This document shows, piece by piece, positions 10,096-21,133 of a DNA stretch of 64,000 nt. Numbering within the stretch: position 1 is the first letter of the stretch; every line of letters starts with the position of its first letter. Origin of the DNA: Astragalus membranaceus. Its lineage: Eukaryota; Streptophyta; Magnoliopsida; Fabales; Fabaceae. Both the position numbers and the translations under genes were made by a program. The DNA is taken from assembly GCA_039519185.1 (NCBI GenBank), contig CM076848.1, positions 32,035,917-32,099,916 of the forward strand, written 5' to 3'. The notes beneath the pieces are model-generated. The model saw nothing but the letters and a program-made list of their open reading frames with translations. It was not told where the DNA came from and did no database searches.

Positions 10096-10440
10096 TCATA
10101 AGTAGTACTTTATAAACTTTTCCAATGATGATCGTAAATTTAAGGTTCCTATTTTTTTTTTTGGCAAAAAAGGGTTACGTTATTCTAAATTTTGATAAAA
10201 TTGATTCTAGAGATTTGATTTAAAAATGAGTTTAACAAACTGATTTGCGTTATTTTAGAAGTGGGTTTTAAAAAATTGATTTCGCTTTGATGTTAAATGT
10301 AAAATTGCTTTTGATGTCTTAGTATGGAAATTTTTGTGGGCCCTACACTTGAATTGATTTAGCTCAACGCAATTAAAGCTATGGATTGTTAGTTTTTGTC
10401 ATAATGGATTCTACTCACGGGTACTATTTTTGTCACTGCG
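10096..10440. other. Intergenic, nothing recognised
   Basis: AT-rich DNA between the outer TIR element and the next LINE. No conserved ORF, repeat boundary or RNA gene was seen. Confidence 0.5.
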
Positions 10441-11860
10441 TTTTTTTTTGGCATACAAGGAGAAAAGAAACGAAGGAAAAAACAAAGGAAAGGGAAAAAA
10501 TTTCAAAAAATTACTCCTTAAAAAGGAGACACCAGCATGGATCTACCAACAAAAGGTTGTCCATGCCAGCAGGAGGAGTGTCATAGAGGGTCCAACTGCT
10601 CGATCCATGAGCTCCAAGCTTAGCTAAAAAGTCTACGCAAGCATTACACAATGTGTGTTCAAGATCCACCCTCCAATTCCAAAGGAGTGAATTCTTGAAA
10701 TTTTTGATGACGGACGCATAAAAGTGCCACTGGTTGAGATCAACCGAAACAAGATGGAGAGTGAGAGCATACTCCGTGCAATATTTAGTCGCTCTATAAT
10801 CTTTCTCCCAGGCCAACATAAGACCACGAAAAAGACCCAACAATTCTGCATGGAGGTTGTTTGAGATACCTATGTTTCCCGAGAAACCACATAACCATCT
10901 TCCCTCATTGGTGCAAGGGAGCCCACTAAACCCGGAGCGACTCGAATTGCCAAAACTGCTACCATCAACATTCAAAATAGTCTCAGTGTCTCTTGTTGGG
11001 TGGAAAGCTACAATTCTAGGCATATGGCTGATACTGACTGCATCCTTGCTACTAGACGCCATAAGGCCAACATAGTTTCTTATAGTAAACAACAACTTAT
11101 ATTTTGGAATTGATTCATTACCCAAACAAGTGTCATTCCTTGCCCGCCAAAGCCACCAAATACAGAAAGAAACAATTGGCCTTTAGGATCCTCATCACCA
11201 AAAGTAAACCACTCAGCAGGAGTAGTAACTTGGTGGGATTTAGATGAAACAAAACCAAGGTCAGATCAGATCTGTTGGGAGAACTGACAGTCTCACAAGC
11301 AATGCAAAAAGTTTTTGTCAGCAAGATTACATAGTTGGCAACGAGGGGGATGCAAGCATATCTCTATGGTGAAGCATTGTCGCTGTAGGAAATGCCTCAT
11401 GGCAATCAGTCCAAATTAGAAAACGAATTTTCTCTGGAGCGGGAAGGCGCCAAATCCACCACCAAGAATGAGTAGGAATCAAATCAATAGCATTCTGCCT
11501 TTTTTCAACCAACCATTGCATGCCCGTCTTAGCAGTATAAGTGCCATCCAATGATCCATTCCAAGTGTAACAATCATCAATAGAAGGGTTGAAACAAATA
11601 GGAATAGATTGAATATAGCGTACCACATATATAGATAGTTGGGTATAAAGTCTCCGCAGCTTCCATTTATCCAACTAAATCAAATCTGAGGCACACATAT
11701 GGGACCAAATCACAAAGTCTACCAAACTTAGTCCACTGGTCGTACCAAAATGAAGAGTTGTCACTCCCCAACTTGTAATCATAGCCATCTTTCAACACCT
11801 CTCTAGCCTTCATGGCAGAGTTCCAAGTTGTGGAGCCACTCATCCATCTTTGAGTTTCTT
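10440..11860 (-). mobile_element. LINE (L1-type) 3' remnant: zf-RVT and RNase H
   Basis: On the minus strand, from about 11850 downward: GSTTWNSAMKAREVLKDGYD and FWYDQWTKFGRLCDLVP (end of RT region). Next is a zf-RVT segment at 11674-11327 (WNGSLDGTYTAKTGMQWL..., WWWIWRLPAPEKIRFLIW) and an RNase H segment at about 11010-10560 (TILNVDGSSFGNSSRSGFSG, NNLHAELLGLFRGLMLAWE, ACVDFLAKLGAH). A T-run at 10440-10449 on the plus strand marks the poly-A tail. It is 5'-truncated and frameshifted. Not functional. Confidence 0.8.
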
Positions 11861-13402
11861 GTTCTGTTTCCCCTTTTCATTTCCTGTTCGGCGCTTCAAG
11901 TTTTGGGGTTGCAGAGATGTAGGTTCCTCATTTTGGGGTTTTTGATGGATGGAATAAGTGAAGAAAGGTGTTTTGTTGTTTATTTGACTTTTAAAATATA
12001 AAAATTATTCAATTATTTTAAATAAACGTTTTATAAAATTAAAGGAAATGTTTTTTAACAAAAGAAATGAAGTGGCATGCCAACAAGGCTTAGTCAATTG
12101 CTATATTAATTAAAATGTCGACACATCATCATCCGAAGTTTGAAATCCCAATTTGGTCAACATTGCGGAATATTGTAAAACAGGGAGAACAAAATTACGA
12201 AAAAAATAAGGGGATCAAAATTGCAAATTGAGTAAAATAGAGGGACCAAAAGTGCATTTAAACCTAAATTAATTAAAAACACATGGGGGCTAGAGCCCTT
12301 GGAGGCATACACCTCCCTGTCCTTGAGTATACGACAAGATGTCATTGAATGTGTTTCTAAAACCTTTTTTTCTGTGATAAGTTATCATACTCTTTTTATT
12401 TAACAATGATGATTTATTATATTCACAAGAGACGATATATAATTTAAAAGAAGATTTTTCATGGGATAAAATAAGATGATTTAATAGGATAAAATAAGAT
12501 GATTAAAAAGAGTTTAATTGTTACGCAATTCCAGTGTAAAAAAATTTATGCTCACAAATCAATCACAATTCACGGTATATGTGATATCTAAAGTAGTTAT
12601 GATTTGAGTTACTTCTTTTTGGTTACACGATAATTTATAATTTATCGATGGTGTAAAACATTGATACCCTTGCCATGCATATAAATCAAATTCATTTAAC
12701 AATATATTTTTTGGTATTTTTATTTATTGTTGTAAAAGTAATTATTGTGAATTAACTAAATTTAATTAACTAATAAATGGAGATCATGTGCTCTTTAAAT
12801 AAAACTTTAAAAAATGCACTCTTTAATAAACCCTTATACTTTTGTAAAAAAAGATAAAACCTTATTCGTTTTGTAAAAAAAAAAAAACCTTATACAAATT
12901 CACATTAAATTCTGGATCATCTAATTTTCAATATTTATCAAAAAAGATGCATTCTTTTTTCTATTTTGAAAGAAAAAATATATGTTTGTGCGTTGATTTT
13001 TTTATAAGAAAAAATGTGCATTAAAAAGAAGCATTAGTGATGTTTGGTAAGTATTGAAGTAGACAAAACGGTAAAAGAAAAAAAATGTTTGTGCATTTGT
13101 TTTTTATTTAAAAAAAAATGTGTATTGACACGAAGCATTAGGGGTGGTTGGTAAGTATTGAACCAGGAACGGTACTTAATTTTTTGTGTTGTATTACACT
13201 ACTTGAAGGACAATAGAGAGTAAGACAAAAAATGTAGATAGAGGAAAAGGAACAATATAAGAGAGAGATATGAGAGGAATGAGAGAGCTGAGGTGAGAGG
13301 AGAAAGAGGGGGAGTAGAGAGAGGAGAGAGAAACATTATAGATAGAAGAGAGGGAAAAATAAGAGAGGAAAGAGGGTAGAGATAGAAGAGAAAATATATT
13401 TA
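11861..13402. other. AT-rich spacer with degenerate repeats
   Basis: No gene seen. About 12120-12270 resembles the ...GGGACCAAAAGTGCATTTAAA... ends of MULE-type elements without a second end. About 12975-13060 and 13085-13170 are two diverged direct copies of an ~85 bp unit (AGCATTAG...GGTAAGTATTGAA). From 13210 to 13390 the strand is almost pure purine (GAGAGA-rich). Confidence 0.5.
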
Positions 13403-14032
13403 GAGTAAAGACCCAAAATGGTCCCCGACAATTTTCTCGCGAGACAAGTTGGTCCCTGACAATTTTTTCGAGACATATTAGTCCCTGACAATTTCAAAAT
13501 GGGACACGTTAGTCCCTCATTCCCTTCAACCGTTGCCAGCTCACTTAACGCCTCCTACGTGGCACGTTAAGTGCCAACGTGTCACGTTAAATGTCACGCA
13601 AGTCAGTATTTTGGAACAAATAGGTGCCTGATGTTACAAATTTGAATTTTTTTTAAAAAGGGACAAATCAGTCCCCGAGTGTTTTGGGCCAAATTGGTTC
13701 CTGGGTCACTATTTGAGTGGTTTCTGGTTTTCAAAAACCAGAAAACCATTTTAGAGAAATCAAACACAGAGAGAGAGAGAGAGTGTGTGTGAGAGAGAGA
13801 GGCATCAACGAAGCGCAGAAAGAGAGAGACAGAGCAGAAAGAACAGAAACGATGACGACCAAGGGACGCCGTGGGTTTTAAGAGGCGTTAAGTGAGCTGG
13901 CTACGGTTGAAGGGACGGACGGACTAACGTGTCCCGTTTTGAAATTGTCAAAGACTAATGTGTCTCGAAAAATTTGTTAAGGACAAATTTGTCCCGCGAG
14001 GAAATTGTCGGGGCCAATTTGGGTCTTTACTC
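13403..14032. mobile_element. Fold-back MULE-type non-autonomous element
   Basis: Long terminal inverted repeats: left GAGTAAAGACCCAAAATGGT, right (inverted) GAGTAAAGACCCAAATTGGC. Both continue through CCCCGACAATTT and a GTCCC...GGGACACGTTAGTCC region, so ~150-200 bp at each end can pair. Flanks ATATATTTA and AAATATTTA form an imperfect 9 bp duplication. The centre (13740-13880) is GA-microsatellite DNA with no coding sequence. Not autonomous. Confidence 0.7.
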
Positions 14033-14412
14033 AAATATTTATTGAATTTAAAAGAAAAATGGTAATTTACAGAATTTTTTTTTTGACAATAATTTACAGA
14101 AATATTTATCATCTTCGGTTTCTTACTTTTTAACGAATCAAAGTACACATAGGTAAAGTAAAACCCTATTCAAATTCAAATCTGTACCAAAATCTTGAAT
14201 TGAAAAGAATTTAAATTTGGGCTGAATGGTTAATTCATTCGAGCAAAATAATTCGGATTCTGACACCGTCACGTTTGCCTGTTTGGTTTATTTATATTTT
14301 ATTTTATAGGAGTATATTTTTTAACAGCAGCTTTCAGTGAAAGAATTCCGAATGAATTCGGATTTTTGAAAACGGGATCGACGCCCATTGAATTGGTAAA
14401 CTCCATTTCCAT

Positions 14413-14466
14413 TCTCCTTCTTCTTCTTCTTCTTCTTCTTCTTCTTCTTCTTCTTCTTCTTCTTCT
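14413..14466 (+). repeat. (CTT)n microsatellite in gene 1 leader region
   Basis: About 18 CTT units just upstream of a likely 5'-UTR intron of the WD40-like gene. A donor at about 14485 (ACACG/GTAACT) and an acceptor TTCGTTTCAG ending at about 14541 suggest the array is in the first, non-coding exon. Confidence 0.7.
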
Positions 14467-14572
14467 CGTTCTTCACACTTACACGGTAACTTTCCACTTT
14501 GTTGATAAAACCCTAATTTCCATTCTTTGTTGTTCGTTTCAGAACAGATGGGGCAGCTGCTGTTGTGAGGAA

Positions 14573-17500
14573 ATGGAAAGTGGAAGGAGAATAACGGTGA
14601 GTCCGAGACCTTGCTGCGGCCGCAGAGTAGTTGCGAAGAAGAAGCCAGGTCGTGGTGGAGCAGTAGATGGCTTCGTTAACAGCGTCAAGAAGCTTCAGAG
14701 ACGCGAAATCAGCTCCAAGCGTGATCGTGCTTTTAGCATGACCGATGCTCAAGAGAGATTCCGAAATATTCGCTTGCAGGTCCCATTTCACTATCCATTT
14801 TCTCTTTTTTCCCCTTTCCCTCTCACTGTGAATTACACGATTTAATTAGATTAGGGCTGTAGCATATGAAAAAAATTTCTGCTTGGATCCCGCTTGAAAC
14901 TTGTGTTTTTGTGCTACATGTTATTCTTATCGTAATATTGAAGCTACCGCAGAGTTGAAATTGGGAGTTGATAAGTAGCGTAGTGTGAAACTGTGATTTT
15001 GTAGAGTGTGAAGAGTGAACTCGTTTGAGGTTATGATATGCCTGTTGCAGGGGGATTGAGAGGTGTATTTGGTTGAAAATTTTGATTTCTAGATTACTGC
15101 TAATATATTACTTGTGTGCAGTACAAAATTTGAAATTAGTGACTCTAGTTTTGTAATAATATGCTTGCTCTATTTTCAATCATTGATGTTGAAGACTCCT
15201 TTGTTCCTCCTGCTTTGATAGTGAGATGTGTGCTTAGCAAGTATGCTCATTTTCCCCCTACTTGTGTTACATGTCTGATGGACTTATTTATAGGAAGAAT
15301 ATGATACACATGATCCAAAAGGTCCTTCGTCTGTGGTATTGCCATTTCTGAGAAAGAGGTCAAAGATTATTGAAATTGTAGCGGCACAGGACATTGTATT
15401 TGCTCTTGCACAATCTGGTGTTTGTGCAGCATTTAGCCGAGGTAGTATTAGTAGCTGGCATTTATATGCTGTTCCGTTCTGTTTGCGACTTATAATGGAT
15501 ATATTGTATATTTTACATGTTTCAACTGTTCTATGCAGAGACCGATCAAAGGATATGCTTTTTGAATGTTAGTCCGGATGAAGTTATAAGGAGTCTCTTT
15601 TATAACAAAAATAATGATTCGCTTATAACAGTTTCAGTCTATGCATCCGACAGTTACAGTTCCTTGAAATGCAGAAGCACAAGGATTGAGTATGTGTAGT
15701 AGTTTTTTGTTGTTTTACAGCTCCTACCTTAACTATCCATACTCTACAATAAAGGCTGAGAAAACTAAATGTTTGAACCCCTTTTTAAAATCTATTGTTC
15801 AGTTTTTATAAAATTAAAAACTTGAAAATTTTTAACTTGTTTTCTAAAACTGTTTTTTATTTTTAAAACTAAAAAATCATAACTGATAATAGTTTTAAAA
15901 AATAATTTTATAAAACAGTTTTTAAAAACTAAAAACCAAGAAACATTCAAACAAGCCCCAAATCATTTTAGACACACATCAACTAAAAGAAAAGCAGATA
16001 CTAGCAACATTGAATTTCTAGGTTGACTCGTTGTGCTTGATGCTAAAATCATTATGTTGTTCAGATACATAAGGAGGGGTAAACCAGATGCTGGCTTTGC
16101 TCTTTTTGAATCTGAGTCTCTGAAGTGGCCGGGCTTTGTAGAGTTTGATGATGTAAATGGGAAGGTACTCACATACTCTGCTCAGGATAGGTAAATATTT
16201 GACTGTTCCTTAATCTTTTTTACTAGAGTCTCATTACATAGTATATCAAGGATTCAAGGCTTCTTGGTAGTGATACTTGCCCTTTTTTATTATCCTACAG
16301 CATATACAAGGTATTTGACCTGAAAAACTATATGATGCTGTACTCCATTTCTGATAAAAATGTCCAAGAGATTAAGATCAGGTAAGTTTTCTTGAGGTGC
16401 TTGTGGAATTTTCTTTTACTTGTAGAATACTCTTTCATAGACGAGGTTTATAGTTGGCCGTGCCCAAATTACTTAAATCATATCATATAATTATTTCTCT
16501 TTTTAACGATATCAGTTTTTTACTTTTTTAGTTTCTTTTAGTGGCCATACTTTATTTACACACCTTTCCTCTTGTTTGATGATATATTGTGATTAGTCCG
16601 GGGATCATGTTGCTAATTTTTGCTAAAGCGAGTAGCCATGTCCCGCTTAAAATCCTTTCAATAGAAGATGGGTCTGTTTTGAAATCGTTCAACCATCTCC
16701 TTTATCGGAATAAGAAGGTGGATTTTATCGAACAGTTCAACGAAAAGCTACTTGTCAAGCAAGAAAATGAAAACCTCCAAATTCTTGACGTAAGTAATTT
16801 TCTCTTATCATGCATTATATACACAGTTCTACAGCCAGATATCTGACTTCAACTTATTTTAGGTGCGGAGTTTTGAGCTAACAGAAGTTAGCAGAAGTGA
16901 ATTTATGACACCTTCTGCATTTATCTTTCTATATGAGAACCAATTATTTCTAACATTTCGAAATCGGACCGTGGCTGTGTGGAACTTCCGTGGAGAGCTT
17001 GTTACTTCATTTGAAGATCACCTTTTGTGGCATCCTGACTGCAATACAAACAATATATACATAACCAGTGATCAGGATCTTATCATATCCTACTGCAAAG
17101 CCGATTCTGATGATTCACTGTCCGAAGGAAATGGTACGTTTCCTGTTTTATCCCTTTTCCGCCCCTTTGTAATAATACACCTCATGTTAGACAATAGGGT
17201 GATGTTTTTGAAATTTGTAACTTTATCATCAGACCCAAAAGTTAATTTAGGCTCAGTTTGGATTAGCTTCCAGCATATAAGAGCTTTTCAGTTGAAATAA
17301 GTATTTGATTAACGAACAAAGAACACTTAAAGGTGGTTATGACGAAGGTGGCTTTTATAAGAGTTGAGATACAGAAATTCATTTAAACTTAAGTTAGAAG
17401 TGATTAGTTTTTAGATTCATAATCGTAATTTGTAGGATTATTTCAAATTTTCAATTTGATTTTCCTATAAATATTTATTGAAAAGTTTATTTCGAACGGA

Positions 17501-17933
17501 CTATAGCTAAACGTTTCATGTTTTGATTTGATCTGTTCAAACATAAAACATTAATTAAGTAGTTTGGAATGTGTCTGTGAGCAATATATTATGTATATCT
17601 TTTGCTGTAAGGAGCACTTGTCTTCAATAGTGTGCTACTAACACGCTGTGCTTCTTTTATGCAGCTGGCTCCATCAACGTCAGCAACATTTTAACTGGCA
17701 AGTGTCTTGCCAAAATAAGAGCAAGCAATAGCTCTCCACTCGACGAAAATTGCAGTTGCAGTGACAATTCTTCAGGTGGTAGTTGTAATTCAAGGAAGCG
17801 AAAGCATATCTCCAAATTGAGGAGCACGGTTGCGGAAGCCTTGGAAGATATTACTGCTCTATTCTATGATGAAGATCGCAATGAGATCTATACAGGAAAT
17901 AGGCACGGTCTAGTTCATGTCTGGTCTAACTGA
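14573..17933 (+). CDS. WD40-repeat-like (transducin family) protein, 8 exons, 481 aa
   Basis: Exons 14573-14779, 15294-15441, 15539-15689, 16065-16190, 16301-16381, 16597-16789, 16863-17133 and 17665-17933 join at GT-AG borders into one open frame of 1446 nt. The N-terminus is basic (MESGRRITVSPRPCCGRRVV). The body reads as beta-propeller-like strands: SGVCAAFSRETDQRICFLN, TVAVWNFRGELVTSFEDHLL, and the final EIYTGNRHGLVHVWSN with a VW-type WD40 ending. An Arg/Lys-rich SRKRKHISKLRS segment near the C-terminus could be a nuclear localisation signal. From memory it resembles a conserved plant transducin/WD40-superfamily protein of unknown function. I cannot name an orthologue or a role. Start chosen at the first ATG that opens this frame after the likely 5'-UTR acceptor; a six-codon uORF precedes it by 4 nt. 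Confidence 0.88.
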
Positions 17934-18021
17934 TGCATTGGTTTAACTGTACAAGGTTGCCCTGTCCAGTTCATGTCTGGTCTACCTGATGCATTGGTTA
18001 ACTGTACAAGGTTGCCCTGTG
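17914..18021 (+). repeat. Tandem duplication of ~54 bp spanning the gene 1 stop codon
   Basis: The unit GTTCATGTCTGGTCTAAC-TGA-TGCATTGGTT... through AAGGTTGCCCTGT occurs twice in a row with few differences. The first copy contains the stop codon used (17931-17933); the second is 3' UTR. Confidence 0.85.
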
Positions 18022-18640
18022 TTTTCTTATTGTCTTTTCTTCATGGGTTACATTCGGGAGTTGTAACAACACCATTAAGTGGTCTCAGTTTGCTTTTTCG
18101 TTGTCATGTATGTACGCCTTGGTTGAGTTTGTTCTGTAGTTGGTAACAAAACTGATTGGAGTGGTATGCTGGTAAATCACCGGATGTTGCTTCTGTTGTA
18201 ATATATCTTTACATTAATGGATTGGAACGACCACGATGGACTGAAATATGCGAACAATGCCAGCCCCTATCTCATCTTATTTCTTTTTCTAGCTTTTTCG
18301 CTGTGGCATATGGATAATTGGTTCGCACATGACATGGGCTGTAACTTATAATCGACGCGATGCCAAATACGCGGTAAAGGTACAAAAGCAATCAATAATC
18401 AGTAGATGGGTAGCTTTACGATTTGCCAACTTTCCTCTTTAAGTTTCTGTACTCCATTTAATTCACTTTTCTGTTCTATTCTAATTCTATCCTACTACTT
18501 TTCTTGTGGCTTCTGTTCTGCCAGTTGCCCTCGTCTCAGCAAAAGCTGACATTCAAGGTTTGGACCTCTTAATTGAAAATTTTCGTAATGGGATCTTAAA
18601 TTTTAACCATTAATTAAAAACCGGAGAAGGGGGGGGGGGG
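18022..18640. other. 3' UTR and spacer after gene 1
   Basis: Probable 3' UTR of the WD40-like gene runs to about 18250. After that no gene or repeat boundary is seen. A run of 12 G at 18629-18640 precedes a LINE remnant. Confidence 0.5.
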
Positions 18641-19815
18641 ATGGTGGTGGGGTTGGAGGGTGGCATTGTTCTTTCACGGATTGCGATTCACTGCAGTCAC
18701 ACTACTTCAGGTATGTTCTCAGTTGCTAGTGCTTACCATTATTTACGTGACTGTGCTGTTGGCCCGTATGATAATCGTTGGAAAGATGTGTGGCGTGTTG
18801 AGGCTCCGGAGCGTGTTCGGTGTTTTGTGTGGCAACTCCTTCATGGGAGGATGGTAACTAGAAGTTATTGTAGCAAGTGGAATGGTGGTATCGCAGACTG
18901 TTATTATTGTGCAGGAACTACAGAAACTATTTTGCATGTCATGAGAGATTGTCCTCTGGCTATGTCTATTTGGCGGAGGCTTGTGCCTAGTCCTTTACAT
19001 TCTGATTTCTATGGTTTTCCTTTTGAAGATTGGATTATGTTGAATATTTTTCCCACTGTGGGCCCTCGTTGGAGGTCTATTTGGGCAAGTGCTTGCAATT
19101 TCTTGTGGTTTTGGAGGAACAAGAGCATGCATGATCCAAATTTTGTTGCTACTCATGCTCCAGACGAGTTAATTAGACAACATGTAGAAAACTATTTTAA
19201 GAGTAAGGTGTTGTTTAACCCATCGACAGAGAGGCCGCGGACTCAAATCAATGTTTGTTGGAAAGCTTCGGTGGATGGGGCTGTTGTTGTCAATACGGGT
19301 GGTGCTTCAAAAGAAGGTCATAGACGTGGGGGTGTGTTGCGTGATCCTCGAGGGAAGTGACTGGGTGGTTTTGTTCGGTTTTTAGGTGAGGCTAGCGCTT
19401 ATATTGCGGAGCTTTGGGGAGTCCTAGAAGGGTTAAATCTTTGCTAGAAGCAAAGGCTATGCTAATGTGGAGCTTCAAGTGGACTCTCAAGTGGTGGTTG
19501 TGTCTCTCACAAGTGCTGGTTCCGGCCACAGGGAAGGCACAGGTCTTCTAATGCGTATCAAGCGGTTGCTTAGTTTGGATTGGACTGTTACTGTTACTCA
19601 TGTTTATCCTGAAGCGAACTCAGTAGCGGATCATTTGGCTAGTTTGGCTTCTGATGGGAGTATTGGTTCACAGGCCTTGGAGGATCCCCCTGCTAGTATT
19701 GTGCAATTGTTGCATGCCGATTGTAATGGAGTTTTTACTCCGAGAATGATTCCAGGATAACTGGTGTTTTTGTTTTTTTTGCTGTTTAGCCACTATCATA
19801 ATAATAATAAAAAAT
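18641..19815 (+). mobile_element. LINE (L1-type) 3' remnant: zf-RVT and RNase H
   Basis: Nearly open 720-nt frame (18641-19360): SGMFSVASAYHYLRD..., RVEAPERVRCFVWQLLHGRM, CYYCAGTTETILHVMRDCPLA (zf-RVT, Cys/His pattern), FLWFWRNKSMHD, then the RNase H start WKASVDGAVVVNTGGASKEG. A stop at about 19360 and a frameshift follow; RNase H resumes at 19467-19760 (DWTVTVTHVYPEANSVADHL). The 3' end is an ATAATAATAATAAAAAA tail near 19800. The upstream RT part is missing, so it is a dead 5'-truncated copy. Confidence 0.85.
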
Positions 19816-20060
19816 CATGGCCATTAAATTATTTTGATTTAAAATAAATAAAAAAATTGAAAAAGGAGAGAGATAGAGATAGGATACTGCCGTGGATCAG
19901 TATCCCAAAAGTTGAGGAGGAGGGGCATGTTTGTGGGAAATGGATCATCTAACTTTTTGACGGGAACTTCCCCCTAACTTAAGTTTTTTTTTTTATGAGA
20001 GAGAAAAGAAAAATGGAGGGAAATGAAGGAAAATAAGATGAGAGAGAATGTATAAAAAGC
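19816..20060. other. Spacer, nothing recognised
   Basis: Purine-rich AT DNA between the LINE tail and the next TIR element. No coding sequence seen. Confidence 0.4.
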
Positions 20061-20424
20061 AAGGTAATCAAAACCGGACCAGACATTGAACCGGAAGAGG
20101 TAGCGGTTCAGGGGTTCTTGAGTTCAACCGGAATTAATTAAATATATTATTTAATATTTTTATTACAATATATAAAGGATAAAAAACCATAATACCCAAA
20201 ATTTCACACCACAAACCATAAACACCTCAAAGTTTGACATGTTTAAAATATATATATTTTAATGCATTATTTTGAAAGAAAAAAATAAGTCTGGCTTTAT
20301 AAGAAAATTGTTGTTGGCAAATAAGAAGCTAATGTTGCACAGGTGAATATCTAGTCCCACATCGGATGACAATGCATTAAAATAGCAAACAGTGAAGCTA
20401 ATGTTGTTGAAAGGTGAATATCTA

Positions 20425-20435
20425 GTCCCACATCG
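20425..20435 (+). promoter_or_regulatory. USE-like snRNA promoter element
   Basis: GTCCCACATCG is an exact match to the plant snRNA upstream sequence element consensus (RTCCCACATCG). It is followed, 33 nt after its last base, by TATAAATAG at 20469. That spacing is the one established for Pol II-type plant snRNA genes. The same motif also occurs in promoters of some plant retroelements, so this is suggestive only. Confidence 0.5.
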
Positions 20436-20490
20436 GATGACAAATAAGAAGAATGGACTGTGTTTATCTATAAATAGAGCTAGAGTGTGC

Positions 20491-20570
20491 ACAGCAAAAT
20501 ATAAGTGAGATTCTTGGCTTTCATAATATATAAAATATATAAATAGAGTCCTGACACTCATTTTGTTTTA
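20491..20570 (+). ncRNA. Candidate snRNA-type small non-coding RNA (hypothetical)
   Basis: Predicted only. A USE and a TATA box at Pol II snRNA spacing lie upstream; the start would be roughly 25 nt after the TATA box. AGCAAAAT (20493-20500) can pair with ATTTTGTT (20560-20567) to close an ~75 nt RNA. Right after that, CA-N6-AGTTTAAA (20571-20586) fits the plant snRNA 3'-end box CA(N3-10)AGTNNAAA. A CTGA at 20551-20554 could be a D box, but a good C box is lacking (GTGAGAT at most). It matches no U-snRNA I recognise. Confidence 0.3.
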
Positions 20571-20812
20571 CAAAAAATAGTTTAAATTTTTTTATTTCAG
20601 TTAAAAAAAATAAAAAAAAAAGTCATTTCTCAGAACCGCTTGTAACCGCCGAACCGCCGGTTCTGGCCGGTTTTGCCAGTTCTTGAGCGGTTTCCCGGTT
20701 TTTCACCCGGTTCTTTGGCCATCCGGTTATGGGGTCTAACTGGACCGGACATGGGTCCGGTTCCCAGTTCAACCGGTCGAACCGGCCGGTCTGATTCGGT
20801 TTTGATTACCTT

Positions 20813-21133
20813 AAAAAAAAGAGAGAGATAAACACAAAGTTAGGGGAAAGTTTCCGAAAAAAGTCAAGAAGATTCTTCCCCATGTTTATGTGTGTGTACT
20901 ACGCACGCGTGTTACGCATTTGGTTGCGTTGCGGTGAGAAATTGTCGTTTATACCGATTTTCTCAATCCAATCTCTGTCAACCTTGATTTGCCTCCCTCC
21001 TCACCTGTTCAAATTAACACCCACATACATACTCTTTTAAATTATTAATTATCCTCATCAACCAATGCAAAAAATAGACCCTAAATAAATGCTCTCCATA
21101 AGATAAAAAAAAAAGGAAAGTAAAGCTCTTTTA
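20813..21133. other. Upstream region of gene 2
   Basis: AT-rich promoter-side sequence. No clear TATA box could be assigned. The transcript probably starts somewhere in 21100-21400. Confidence 0.4.

Larger units (their letters stand above)
20061..20812. mobile_element. Short TIR transposon with (A)ACCGG-rich ends
   Basis: Ends AAGGTAATCAAAACCGG and, inverted, AAGGTAATCAAAACCGAATC, with further complementary CCGGTT/AACCGG runs inside each arm (20070-20135 and 20630-20795). Flanks are A-rich and do not give a convincing target duplication, so the superfamily is open. The centre holds two copies of a ~45 bp unit with GTCCCACATCG (20354-20364 and 20425-20435) and a possible small-RNA gene. No protein-coding sequence. 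Confidence 0.65.
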
